A DNA stretch of 64,000 bases from Pseudomonadota bacterium (GCA_023387335.1 JAEWIF010000045.1:62001-126000), one strand, 5' to 3'. Positions 33,069-41,522 are shown, counted from the stretch's first letter. Program-made: numbers and translations. The notes: generated from the letters alone by a model not told the origin.

Positions 33069-33848
33069 ATGGCTTTTTCCATCGGCGGCGTCGAACTCGA
33101 GAGCCGCTTCTTCCTCGGCACCGCCAGCTATCCCTCGCCCGACACGCTGCGCGAGGCCATCCAGGCTTCCGGCACGCAGGTCGTCACCGTCGGCCTGCGC
33201 CGCCAGCTCTCGGGCGGCGGTGGCGAGACCAACGAGTTCTACCGCTTCATCCGCGAAACCGGTGCGCGCCTGCTGCCCAACACGGCGGGCTGCACCACGG
33301 CGCGCGAGGCCGTCACGCTGGCGCGCATGGCTCGCGAGATGTTCGGCACGAACTGGATCAAGCTGGAAGTGGTGGGCGACGAGTACACGCTGCAGCCCGA
33401 CCCGTGGGAGCTGGTCGAGGCCGCGCGCGAGCTGTCCAGGGACGGCTTCGAGGTGTTCCCCTACTGCACCGACGACCTGGTCACCTGCAACCGCCTGCTG
33501 GACGCCGGCTGCCGCATCCTGATGCCGTGGGGCGCGCCGATCGGGTCCGGCCAGGGCCTGCTCAATCCGACGGCGCTGCGCACCTTGCGGTCGCGCCTGC
33601 CCGGCGTGCCGCTGGTGGTCGATGCAGGCATCGGCTCGCCGCGCGATGCGGTGCAGGCGATGGAACTGGGCTACGACGCCGTGCTGGTGAATTCGGCGGT
33701 GGCGCTGGCGCACGACCCGGTGGCGATGGCGCGCGCCTTCCGCCTGGCCATCGAGGGCGGCCGCCTCGCGTGGGAGGCCGGCATCATGGCCAAGCAGGAG
33801 ATGGCCGTGGCGACGACGCCGGTGACGGGGCGGCCGTTCGTGCTCTGA
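33069..33848 (+). CDS. thiG: Thiazole synthase
   Basis: ThiG (259 aa) condenses 1-deoxyxylulose 5-phosphate, dehydroglycine and ThiS thiocarboxylate to the thiazole phosphate. The TIM-barrel markers are FLGTASYPSPD, the Schiff-base Lys in NWIKLEVVGDEYTL, MPWGAPIGSGQGLLN and VDAGIGSPRDA. The ATG at 33069 has GGGAGG upstream. It is the last gene of the TPP-controlled operon, facing tRNA-Val across a terminator. Confidence 0.96.
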   Translation: MAFSIGGVELESRFFLGTASYPSPDTLREAIQASGTQVVTVGLRRQLSGGGGETNEFYRFIRETGARLLPNTAGCTTAREAVTLARMAREMFGTNWIKLEVVGDEYTLQPDPWELVEAARELSRDGFEVFPYCTDDLVTCNRLLDAGCRILMPWGAPIGSGQGLLNPTALRTLRSRLPGVPLVVDAGIGSPRDAVQAMELGYDAVLVNSAVALAHDPVAMARAFRLAIEGGRLAWEAGIMAKQEMAVATTPVTGRPFVL

Positions 33849-33860
33849 GATAGAGGACAA

Positions 33861-33890
33861 AAAGAAATGGCCCGCCAGGAGGCGGGCCAT
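33861..33890 (-). terminator. Intrinsic terminator of tRNA-Val
   Basis: ATGGCCCGCC (33867-33876) pairs with GGCGGGCCAT (33881-33890) across a 4-nt loop. On the minus strand it is followed by TTTCTTTTTG, so it mainly ends the tRNA-Val transcript. It lies 18 nt after thiG and may also slow transcription from the thiamin operon, but without a T-run on that strand. Confidence 0.85.
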
Positions 33891-33898
33891 GAAGAGAT

Positions 33899-33975
33899 TG
33901 GTAGGCGCGATTGGACTCGAACCAACGACCCCCACCATGTCAAGGTGGTGCTCTAACCAGCTGAGCTACGCGCCT
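33899..33975 (-). tRNA. tRNA-Val(GAC)
   Basis: A 77-nt tRNA with acceptor stem AGGCGCG/CGCGCCT, discriminator A and encoded CCA. The D-loop is AGCTCAGCTGGTTAGAGC, and the anticodon arm CCACC-TTGACAT-GGTGG gives anticodon GAC (Val GUC/GUU). The T-loop is TTCGAGT. A TACAAT -10 element is at 34002-33997, about 20 nt upstream of the 5' end. Confidence 0.98.
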
Positions 33976-33996
33976 ATGTGTCGTTCGAGAGGCGAG

Positions 33997-34002
33997 ATTG
34001 TA
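33997..34002 (-). promoter_or_regulatory. -10 element of tRNA-Val
   Basis: TACAAT on the minus strand, with the tRNA 5' end 22 nt downstream. The -35 is not well conserved. It lies in the short gap after the relA stop codon. Confidence 0.5.
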
Positions 34003-34024
34003 GCAGAGCCCGGGGCGCTTCTTT

Positions 34025-36232
34025 TCATCGACGACGCGCGAGACGCACGCCTGTCACCTCGCGCACCAGCCCCAGCACTTTCGCGAGCCGCGCGGAGTCG
34101 GCGACTTCCACCGTGAACGTCATCCAGGCCGTGTCGCGCACCGACTGCGTCTGCACGCCGATCACGTTCATCTTCTCCTTGGCGAAGACTTCGGAGATGT
34201 CGCGCAGCAGGCCCTGGCGGTCGGCGGCCTCGACCGCCACGTCCACCGGATAGACCGCCGCGCCATCGCTCTTGGGCGTGCCCCATTCGACGTCGATCAC
34301 GCGGCCGGTGTTGCGCGAGGCGAGTTCGCGGAAGTTGCTGCAGTCGCGCCGGTGGATGCTCACGCCCTTGCCGCGCGTGACGAAGCCGGCGATCTCGTCC
34401 GGCGGCGCCGGCTTGCAGCAGCGCGCCAGCTGCGTCATCAGCGAGTCCACGCCCACCACCAGCACGCCGCCCTTGTCGGCCGAGCGGCCGGCCGGCCGGG
34501 CCTTCTTCAGCAGCAGGTACTCGTCCTGCGGCAGCGGCGCCTCGGGCGGACGCAGCAGCGTCTCGATGTTGCGCAGCGAGTACTCGTCCTTGCCGACCAC
34601 GAAGAACAGGTCGTCCGCGGTCTTGAATCCGAGCTGGCTCGCAAGGTCGCCGTGGTTCAGCGAAGTGCGGCCCTCGCGCTGCAGGAATTTCTCGACCAGC
34701 TCGCGGCCGCGCGCGACGGTCTCGTGCCGCACCTGCTCGTTGAACCAGGCACGCACCTTGGCCCGGGCGCGGTGGCTGGCCAGGAAACCGAGGTCGGCGT
34801 TGAGCCAGTCGCGAGAAGGACCGCCCTCCTTCGCCGCCACGATCTCCACCGTCTGCCCGTTCTGCAGCTGGGTGTTGAGCGGCACCATCGCGCCGTCCAC
34901 GCGCGCGCCGCGGCAGCGGTGGCCCAGGCTGGTGTGGACGGTGTAGGCGAAGTCCACCGGCGTGGCGCCCTTGGGCAGTTCCACGATCGCGGCGTTGGGC
35001 GTCAGCACGTAGATGCTGTCCTCGAACAGGCCCTGGCTGCCGCCCGCGAGGTCGCGCTCCCAGGCCAGCAGCTGGCGCAGCACCGCGATCTTGGCGTCGT
35101 ATTCGCCCGCGGCCGCCACGCCCGAATAGCCCTTGGTGCCGGCCTCCTTGTAGGCCCAGTGCGCGGCCACGCCGTGCTCGGCGTGCTCGTGCATCTTCTG
35201 GGTGCGGATCTGGATCTCGATCGGCCGGCCGGTCTCGTCGCGCACCACGGTGTGCAGCGACTGGTAGCCGTTCGGCTTGGGCCTGGCGATGTAGTCGTCG
35301 AACTCGGACTCGATCGGCTCGAACTGCTGGTGCACCCACGAGAGCGCCGCGTAGCAGTCGCGCACCTCGGGCACGATGACGCGCAGCGCGCGCACGTCGA
35401 ACACCTCGGCGAAGTCCAGCGCCTTGCCGCGCATCTTCTTGACGATGCTGTAGATGTGCTTGGGCCGCCCCTGCACCTGGGCCGGGATGCCCTGCGACTT
35501 CAGTTCGGCCTGCAGCCGCAGGCGCAGCTGGTCGACGTAGGCCTCGCGCTCGACCCGCTTCTCGTCCAGCAGCCGCGCCACCTGCTTGTAGGTGTCGGGC
35601 TCGAGGAAGCGGAACGCCAGGTCCTCCATCTCCCATTTGACCTGCCAGATGCCCAGCCGGTTGGCGAGCGGCGCGAACACGCTGAGCGCCTCGCGCGCGA
35701 CGCTGGCCGGCGCCGGCACCTTGTGCGTGGCATGCCAGCGCAGCGTCTGCAGCCGCGAGGCCAGGCGCAGCATCACCACGCGCAGGTCGCGCGAGAACGC
35801 CAGCAGCATCTTGCGCACGTTCTCGGTCTGGGACTTGACGTCCTCGGCGGCCCGCGCCACCTCTTCGTTCGCGCGGGCCTGGCGCTGCACGCGCACCAGC
35901 GCGGTGGTCTCCACCGCGAGCGCGGCGTAGCTGTCGCCGAAGGCCTTGGCGATGACCTCCTGCGGCTTGTTCAGGTGCGAGCAGGCGTACACGAGGTAGC
36001 TGGCCGCCTGCATCGCCTGCGAGCCACCCATCGACTTCAGGATCGCCGCGACGGCGTCGGCGTGCTCGAGCGTGTTCTCGCCGTGGTCCAGCGACTCGTG
36101 CGCGATGAAGGGCTCGGCGAACGCGCGGGCCCGAGCCAGCGCGTCGGTCTGCTGCGGCAGGGCCTGTTCGGTCGCGGCGATCAGCTCGGGGACCGGGCCG
36201 CCCTGCACGGGTTCGGCCATCTGCCGCTTCAT
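34025..36232 (-). CDS. relA: (p)ppGpp synthetase RelA
   Basis: RelA (735 aa) makes (p)ppGpp on stalled ribosomes during amino acid starvation. The N-terminal hydrolase-like domain has lost the HD catalytic motif (YACSHLNKPQEV where HD-ED would lie), so only synthesis is expected. The synthetase domain has RPKHIYSIVKKM, FDVRALRVIV and EFDDYIARPKPNGYQSLHT, in which EFDD is the RelA-type (not SpoT-type RxKD) motif. TGS (about 420-485), zinc-finger-like (CCKPAPPDE) and ACT domains follow. It overlaps the upstream hydrolase gene by ATGA. Confidence 0.95.
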   Translation of the reverse strand: MKRQMAEPVQGGPVPELIAATEQALPQQTDALARARAFAEPFIAHESLDHGENTLEHADAVAAILKSMGGSQAMQAASYLVYACSHLNKPQEVIAKAFGDSYAALAVETTALVRVQRQARANEEVARAAEDVKSQTENVRKMLLAFSRDLRVVMLRLASRLQTLRWHATHKVPAPASVAREALSVFAPLANRLGIWQVKWEMEDLAFRFLEPDTYKQVARLLDEKRVEREAYVDQLRLRLQAELKSQGIPAQVQGRPKHIYSIVKKMRGKALDFAEVFDVRALRVIVPEVRDCYAALSWVHQQFEPIESEFDDYIARPKPNGYQSLHTVVRDETGRPIEIQIRTQKMHEHAEHGVAAHWAYKEAGTKGYSGVAAAGEYDAKIAVLRQLLAWERDLAGGSQGLFEDSIYVLTPNAAIVELPKGATPVDFAYTVHTSLGHRCRGARVDGAMVPLNTQLQNGQTVEIVAAKEGGPSRDWLNADLGFLASHRARAKVRAWFNEQVRHETVARGRELVEKFLQREGRTSLNHGDLASQLGFKTADDLFFVVGKDEYSLRNIETLLRPPEAPLPQDEYLLLKKARPAGRSADKGGVLVVGVDSLMTQLARCCKPAPPDEIAGFVTRGKGVSIHRRDCSNFRELASRNTGRVIDVEWGTPKSDGAAVYPVDVAVEAADRQGLLRDISEVFAKEKMNVIGVQTQSVRDTAWMTFTVEVADSARLAKVLGLVREVTGVRLARRR

Positions 36233-37134
36233 GGTCGCAACAGGAAGGAGGCGGCGACGTCGACCTGGGCGGGCGCCACGAAGGTGGGCGCATGGCCCAC
36301 GCCTTCGAACTCGACGAGTTCGGCATGCGGGCCGCGCCGGGTCATCTCCAGCGCGGTCTCGGGGGTCAGCAGGTCGGACTGCGCGCCGCGGGTGATCAGC
36401 GTGCGGGCCGTGATCGCGTCGTACAGGGACCAGAGCGCGGCCTGGCCCTCGTGGGCCTGGGCCTCGGTCATGGCCTTGACCGGCACGGCGATGGCGGGGT
36501 CGTAGTGCAGGGTCAGGCCGCCTTCGGCATGCGGCTTGACCATCGGCTCGGACAGCGCGAGCCACTGCTCGGGCGTGTGCGCGCCGAAGCTGGTGGAGAT
36601 CTTCCACATCGCTTCCGCGGCCTGGTGCACGTCGGTGAAGCGCCCCGTCTGGCCCAGGTACGCGCTGATGCGCTGCAGGGCCTGCCACTGCACCACGGGG
36701 CCGACGTCGTTGAGCACGAGCCGGCTGACCGGCGCGGGCAGCGGCAGCCTGGGCGCGCCGGCGATCGCGAGGCCGATCAGCCCGCCCATGCTGGTGCCGA
36801 ACCAGGAGAGGTCCTCGATCGGCGCCTGCGCGTGCAGCTGCGCCAGCATGGCGAGCATGTCGCCGGCATAGGTCGGCAGCTGGTAGCCCTGCGGGTTCTT
36901 CAGCCAGTCGCTCCTGCCGCGGCCCACCACATCGGGACAGACCACGCGCAGCGGCTCGCGGCTGCGTTCGACCAGCGCCCGGGCCAGCACGTCGAAGTCG
37001 CGGCCCTGGCGCGAGAGGCCGTGCACGCACACGACGACGCGGGGGGCGTTCTCGTCGCCCCAGCTCCAGTACGCCATGCGATGTCCGCCGTCGGCGTCGG
37101 CACACGGTACGTAATTCAGCTTAGGGGTGGCCAT
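36229..37134 (-). CDS. Alpha/beta hydrolase
   Basis: A 301-aa alpha/beta-fold hydrolase with oxyanion segment VCVHGLSRQGRD, the nucleophile elbow GTSMGGLIG, and a C-terminal acid/histidine pair (the His in EFEGVGHAPTF). The substrate is unknown. It is coupled to relA by ATGA and divergent from 3-hydroxybutyrate dehydrogenase, 88 nt away. A role in PHB metabolism is possible only by position. The ATG at 37134 gives MATPKLNYV. Confidence 0.85.
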   Translation of the reverse strand: MATPKLNYVPCADADGGHRMAYWSWGDENAPRVVVCVHGLSRQGRDFDVLARALVERSREPLRVVCPDVVGRGRSDWLKNPQGYQLPTYAGDMLAMLAQLHAQAPIEDLSWFGTSMGGLIGLAIAGAPRLPLPAPVSRLVLNDVGPVVQWQALQRISAYLGQTGRFTDVHQAAEAMWKISTSFGAHTPEQWLALSEPMVKPHAEGGLTLHYDPAIAVPVKAMTEAQAHEGQAALWSLYDAITARTLITRGAQSDLLTPETALEMTRRGPHAELVEFEGVGHAPTFVAPAQVDVAASFLLRP

Positions 37135-37222
37135 GGGGCAAATATCCGATACTTCCGCGCGGCCCACCTCGGGCCCGGCGCTTGCGCCAGCATCGTACCA
37201 ACCGATCACGGAGACAGTCTTC

Positions 37223-37993
37223 ATGCTCACCGGCAAAACCGCCCTCGTCACGGGCTCGACCAGCGGCATCGGCCTCGGCATCGCCAAGGCCCTGGCGCGA
37301 CAAGGCGCCAACATCGTGCTCAACGGTTTCGGCGACGTCGAAGGCCCGAAGGCGGAGATCGCGAGGCTGGGCGTGAAGGTCGGCTACCACGGCGCCGACA
37401 TGAGCAAGCCCGCCGAGATCGAGGAGATGATGAAGTACGCCGCCGCGCAGTTCGGCCGCGTCGACGTGCTCGTCAACAACGCCGGCATCCAGCACGTGGC
37501 CAAGGTGGAAGAGTTCCCGCCCGAGCGCTGGGACGCCGTCATCGCGATCAACCTGTCCAGCGCCTTCCACGCCACGCGCCTGGCGCTGCCGGCGATGAAG
37601 GCCGCCAACTGGGGCCGCGTCATCAACGTCGCCTCGGTGCACGGCCTGGTGGCCTCGACCGAGAAGGTCGCCTACGTCGCGGCCAAGCACGGCATCGTGG
37701 GCATGACGAAGGTGGTCGCGCTCGAGACCGCCACCACGGGCGTGACCTGCAACGCCATCTGCCCGGGCTGGGTGCTCACGCCGCTGGTGCAGAAGCAGGT
37801 GGACGCCAAGGCCGCCGCCAACGGCTGGACCAACGAGGAAGCCACCAGGCGCCTGCTGGGCGAGAAGGAACCCTCGATGCAGTTCACCACGCCCGAAGAG
37901 CTGGGCGAGCTGGCCGTGTTCTTCTGCTCGCCCGCGGCGAACAACGTGCGCGGCGTGGCGTGGAACATGGATGGCGGCTGGGCCGCGCAATAA
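37223..37993 (+). CDS. bdhA: 3-hydroxybutyrate dehydrogenase
   Basis: A 256-aa SDR that interconverts D-3-hydroxybutyrate and acetoacetate with NAD, the last step of PHB breakdown. Family markers are ALVTGSTSGIGLGIAKALA, GFGDVEGPKAEI, VLVNNAGIQHVAKVEEFP, the active site NVASVHGLVASTEKVAYVAAK with Tyr/Lys, and CPGWVLTPLVQKQ. The ATG at 37223 has GGAGA upstream. It ends 3 nt before the convergent phosphoesterase stop codon. Confidence 0.93.
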   Translation: MLTGKTALVTGSTSGIGLGIAKALARQGANIVLNGFGDVEGPKAEIARLGVKVGYHGADMSKPAEIEEMMKYAAAQFGRVDVLVNNAGIQHVAKVEEFPPERWDAVIAINLSSAFHATRLALPAMKAANWGRVINVASVHGLVASTEKVAYVAAKHGIVGMTKVVALETATTGVTCNAICPGWVLTPLVQKQVDAKAAANGWTNEEATRRLLGEKEPSMQFTTPEELGELAVFFCSPAANNVRGVAWNMDGGWAAQ

Positions 37994-37996
37994 CGG

Positions 37997-38812
37997 CTAC
38001 TCCGCGAGCTTGAGCTCGTGGTTGTGCGTGCATTCGAACTGGTTGTCGGCCAGGTCGTAGTCCCAGCGCTCGGCCCGGCATTCGCGAGGCGCCCCGGTCG
38101 CCGGCGCCGACCACCGGAGCACGTTCACCGAATTGGGCGTCGCGAACCGCACGCGGTGCGACACCGCCGTGCCCGCCTGCAGGCAGAACATGGCGCGCTC
38201 CGTGTCCTTCACGCGCGCGCACAGGTCGGTCAGGTAAGGCAGGTGGATGTGGCCGCCCAGGATCAGGTCGGCCCCCGCCTTCGACCAGGCCCGCACCGCG
38301 CGATGGCCGCCGTGCAGGCGGTCCTTCTCGTCCTCCTCGCGCATCACGCAGGCCGGCTGGTGCGTGACCACCACCCGCAGCTGCTCGCGCCGCGCCGACT
38401 GCAGGCGCCGTGACACCCGCTCGATCTGCGACCGCGAGACCTCGCCGTCCTTGTGTCGCACCGGCCGCGTGGTGTTGACGCACACGATCAGCAGGTCGTC
38501 CAACTCCAGCTCCGGCTCGAGTTCATCGCCGAACGCCGCGCGGTAGCCGCGGTAGGGATGGAACATCCGCGCCCAGAGGTTGTAGAGCGGGATGTCGTGG
38601 TTGCCGGGCAGCGTGAGCAGGCGCGGCACGTTCAGCGAATCGCAGAACTCGCGCGCGGCGGCGAACTGCGCGGTGCGCGCGCGCTGGGTGATGTCGCCGC
38701 TGAGCACGACCACGTCGGGCTTGAGCTCGTGCGCCATGCGCCGCAAGGCGTCGACCACCCCCGGCATCTCCGTGCCGAAATGCGTGTCGGAGATGTGCAG
38801 CAGCAGGCTCAT
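37997..38812 (-). CDS. Calcineurin-type metallophosphoesterase
   Basis: A 271-aa metallophosphoesterase with the full set of metal motifs: HISDTHFG, VLSGDITQR, LPGNHDIP, VVTHQP and GGHIHLP. Related proteins act on cyclic nucleotides (CpdA) or on lipid/UDP-sugar phosphates; the substrate here is unknown. It is coupled by ATGA to the upstream diacylglycerol-kinase-like gene, which hints at phospholipid or phosphate-ester turnover (inference). Confidence 0.86.
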   Translation of the reverse strand: MSLLLHISDTHFGTEMPGVVDALRRMAHELKPDVVVLSGDITQRARTAQFAAAREFCDSLNVPRLLTLPGNHDIPLYNLWARMFHPYRGYRAAFGDELEPELELDDLLIVCVNTTRPVRHKDGEVSRSQIERVSRRLQSARREQLRVVVTHQPACVMREEDEKDRLHGGHRAVRAWSKAGADLILGGHIHLPYLTDLCARVKDTERAMFCLQAGTAVSHRVRFATPNSVNVLRWSAPATGAPRECRAERWDYDLADNQFECTHNHELKLAE

Positions 38813-39792
38813 TCCACCGGCGCCCGGTGCTCGGGGCGCGGGACCATGAGGAACAGCGGCCGGTCCGCGACCTTGAACACCAGCGGCGGCGTCATCGCGC
38901 CAACCTCGCCGTCGGCCGCCACCTTGGCGCGACGCATCCGCGGCATGCGCACGGTGAGCGTGCGGAAGGCGAAGCTGCGCACCTGCTCGGCGTCGCCCAA
39001 TCGGCCGAACACGCCGCGCACCATCAGCCACACCATGGTCCAGGTGCCGATCGGATTGGCCATGAGCGCCGCGAGGCAGCCCTCCCCGACCTTGGACGCG
39101 ACCTGCGGCTCCATGCCCACGCGTTCGAGCTGCAGGCGGTTGTTGCCCACGAACAGCGTGGGCGTCGTGACGCGCGTGCGCTGGCCGTCCAGCTCGATCT
39201 CCAGCTTCAGCTGCCGGCGCCAGTCGAAGATGGTCTTGAGCCCCGCGATCACCGCCACCCAGCGCTTGCGGCCGAACTGGCGCTTGAACGCCTCGCGGTC
39301 CTGCAGCAGCTGCGGGTACAGGCCCAGGCTGGCGTTGACCAGGAACACGCGATGGTTGATCTGCCCCACCTGCACCGGCTGCGACCGCGCTTCGAGCAGC
39401 GCGCGGGCGGCGGTTTCCAGGTCCTGCGCGATGCCGTATTCGCGCCCGAACAGGTTGAAGGTGCCCTGCGGCAGCACGCCGAGGATGCAGCCGCGGCGCC
39501 AGACCGCCTGGGCGACCGTGTTGATGGTGCCGTCGCCGCCGACCGCCACGACGATGCCGCCGTTCAGCTCCGCGAGGGAACACGCGGCCTCGGCCGCTTC
39601 GGCCAGGTTCCAGGGGCCTTCCAGGTCGACGAAGCGGAAGCGCCGGCCGGCCTGGCCGAACACCCGCTCCAGCACGGCGCGCCGCTCCTGCGCGTCCTGG
39701 TCGCCGGAGCCGGGGTTGATCACCACGAACAGCTCGGGGCCGGCCCGGGCGGCGTCCGGACTGGCGGTGGCATCGGTGAACTCGGCCCACAT
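38809..39792 (-). CDS. Diacylglycerol/sphingosine kinase-family lipid kinase
   Basis: A 327-aa DAGK catalytic-domain protein. The nucleotide-binding motif VAVGGDGTINTVA is preceded by VVINPGSGD and followed by LGVLPQGTFNLFGREYGI, as in YegS/DgkB relatives. It would phosphorylate a membrane lipid headgroup at the cytoplasmic side. It overlaps the phosphoesterase gene by 4 nt. The sequence LPQGTFNLFGRE, instead of the more usual LPxGTANDFAR, places it in a branch whose substrate is not established. Confidence 0.86.
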   Translation of the reverse strand: MWAEFTDATASPDAARAGPELFVVINPGSGDQDAQERRAVLERVFGQAGRRFRFVDLEGPWNLAEAAEAACSLAELNGGIVVAVGGDGTINTVAQAVWRRGCILGVLPQGTFNLFGREYGIAQDLETAARALLEARSQPVQVGQINHRVFLVNASLGLYPQLLQDREAFKRQFGRKRWVAVIAGLKTIFDWRRQLKLEIELDGQRTRVTTPTLFVGNNRLQLERVGMEPQVASKVGEGCLAALMANPIGTWTMVWLMVRGVFGRLGDAEQVRSFAFRTLTVRMPRMRRAKVAADGEVGAMTPPLVFKVADRPLFLMVPRPEHRAPVE

Positions 39793-39840
39793 GGGGCCGG
39801 ATTTGGCCGCGCGCGGCGGCGCCGAGCTGTCGGACGCCGG

Positions 39841-40569
39841 CTAGCGAAGCTGTACGGAACCCGAGACGTTGACCATCACGGCCGTCTTGCCGGCCTCGAC
39901 AGGAACGGGCGCATCGGCCGAGGCGGCCTTGGCCTCCATCGCCATCATGCGCGGGCGCGGCGGGATGCCGGGCTCCTGCGCGTTCACCGACACCTCGCGC
40001 AGCGAGTAGCCGTTGAAGCCGAAGCTCTTGGCCAGCTCGCCGGCGCGGGCACGGAATCGCTGCACGGCCTCGGCCTGGGCCTGCCGCTCGGCCTGCTCAC
40101 GCTGCTCGCGGCTGAGGCGGAACGAGGCGCCGGCGACGTTCATGCCGGTCAGGCGGCCGGCGGCCTGGCTGATGCGGCCGAAGTCCGTGCCTTCCAGCAG
40201 CAGTTCGGCGGTGCCCACCCAGCCGGTGATGCGGCCGTCGCGGCTGTAGCGCGGGCTGACGTTGAAGTTGCCGGTGCGCACTTCCAGCGCGTCGGGGCGG
40301 GCCGTCTTCTTCGCCTCGGCGAGGGCTTGGTCGAGCACCGCCTTCAGCTGGGTCTGGATCTGGCCGGGGTCGGTGCCTTCACGGGTCGCCGCAAGGACGA
40401 AGGACAGGGTGTCCTGGGGCACCTCGACCGTCGCGCTGGCGTTCAGCTGGACCACGTTCTCGGGCACGGGGAACACCGGAACCGTCTGGGCCATCGCCGG
40501 AGCGGCGGCCAGGACCGCAACGGCGGCAAGGGTTTGCAGGGGGCGGAGCTTGAAAAGAAGAGCTTTCAT
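39841..40569 (-). CDS. SIMPL (DUF541) domain periplasmic protein
   Basis: A 242-aa exported protein with a signal peptide (LAAVAVLAAAPAMAQ) and the SIMPL/DUF541 domain: VVQLNASATVEVPQDTLSFV, RTGNFNVSPRYSRDGRITGW and EAVQRFRARAGELAKSFGF. Members (for example E. coli YggE) are linked to oxidative-stress tolerance and periplasmic homeostasis; the biochemical role is unclear. It is divergent from ompR, whose intergenic region holds TGTAAC-type repeats, so OmpR control is possible. Confidence 0.85.
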   Translation of the reverse strand: MKALLFKLRPLQTLAAVAVLAAAPAMAQTVPVFPVPENVVQLNASATVEVPQDTLSFVLAATREGTDPGQIQTQLKAVLDQALAEAKKTARPDALEVRTGNFNVSPRYSRDGRITGWVGTAELLLEGTDFGRISQAAGRLTGMNVAGASFRLSREQREQAERQAQAEAVQRFRARAGELAKSFGFNGYSLREVSVNAQEPGIPPRPRMMAMEAKAASADAPVPVEAGKTAVMVNVSGSVQLR

Positions 40570-40733
40570 CTCATCTTGAACGTTGCAGGGCAGTCGAAGT
40601 TCACGCTTGAAAAGTGAATCGCGCCCACGTGCCGCAACTTGTGTAACAGTGTGTCAGTCACCGGCTGAAACCCCGCATTTCGCTGGGCAAGGCCTTCAGA
40701 ATCGGCTCTGTTACAAATACGTTTTGGAGCATC
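40570..40733. promoter_or_regulatory. SIMPL gene / ompR divergent region with inverted TGTAACAG repeats
   Basis: TGTAACAG at 40642-40649 and its exact reverse complement CTGTTACA at 40708-40715 flank the middle of the gap. TGTAAC is the core of known OmpR-box half-sites. A further TTCAC...GTGAA inverted repeat lies at about 40599-40617. These are candidate operators for autoregulation of ompR and control of the SIMPL gene. Confidence 0.45.
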
Positions 40734-41465
40734 ATGACACAAGCCGCAGCCCGGACCGACAAGATCCTGGTCGTCGACGATGACGCCCGGATCCGTGACC
40801 TGCTCAGGCGCTACCTCACCCAGGAAGGCTTCGAAGTCATCCTGGCCGAGGACGGCAAGGCGCTCAATCGTTTGATGTTGCGCGAAACGGCCGACCTCAT
40901 CGTCCTGGACCTGATGATGCCCGGCGAAGACGGCCTGTCCATCTGCCGCCGCCTGCGCGCCGCCAACGACCGCACCCCGATCATCATGCTCACCGCCAAG
41001 GGCGAGGACGTGGACCGCATCGTGGGCCTGGAAGTCGGCGCCGACGACTACCTGGGCAAGCCCTTCAACCCGCGGGAGCTGCTGGCCCGCGTGCACGCCG
41101 TGCTGCGCCGCCGCCCGGCGCAGGAAGCGCCCGGCGCGCCTTCCAGCGAGAACGAGGTGGTCACGTTCGGCCCCTTCGCCTTCGACCTGGGCGCCCGCAC
41201 CCTGCGCAAGAACGGCGACGAGCTGCCGCTGACCACCGGCGAATTCGCGATGCTCAAGGCGCTGGTGCGGCACCCGCGCCAGCCGCTGTCGCGCGAGAAG
41301 CTGGCGCAACTGGCACGTGGCCGTGAATTCGAACCGTTCGATCGCAGTCTCGACGTGCAGGTGTCGCGTCTTCGCAAACTCGTCGAGCTGGACCCCTCGG
41401 CCCCACGCTATATTCAGACCGTGTGGGGAGTGGGCTACGTGTTCGTGCCGGACGGCGCGGGCTGA
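40734..41465 (+). CDS. ompR: OmpR-family response regulator
   Basis: A 243-aa response regulator. The receiver domain has the acidic pocket D15-D16, phosphoacceptor D59 in LIVLDLMMPGEDG, Thr in MLTAKG and the conserved Lys in LGKPF. The C-terminal winged helix has LTTGEFAMLKALVRHP, DVQVSRLRKL and YIQTVWGVGYVFVP. TTTTGGAGC precedes the ATG. The histidine kinase gene follows after 57 nt. Length and sequence agree with OmpR of the EnvZ/OmpR osmoregulation system in Burkholderiales. Confidence 0.93.
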   Translation: MTQAAARTDKILVVDDDARIRDLLRRYLTQEGFEVILAEDGKALNRLMLRETADLIVLDLMMPGEDGLSICRRLRAANDRTPIIMLTAKGEDVDRIVGLEVGADDYLGKPFNPRELLARVHAVLRRRPAQEAPGAPSSENEVVTFGPFAFDLGARTLRKNGDELPLTTGEFAMLKALVRHPRQPLSREKLAQLARGREFEPFDRSLDVQVSRLRKLVELDPSAPRYIQTVWGVGYVFVPDGAG

Positions 41466-41522
41466 CCCGGCCCCCATCGCAGCCCCGGCCGTGTCCGGGG
41501 CATTGCATCCTAGAGGGGTCAG

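Noticed and set aside
33867..33890. Terminator for the thiamin operon on the plus strand
   Set aside because: The hairpin has no T-run in that direction; the T-rich side is on the minus strand and belongs to tRNA-Val.
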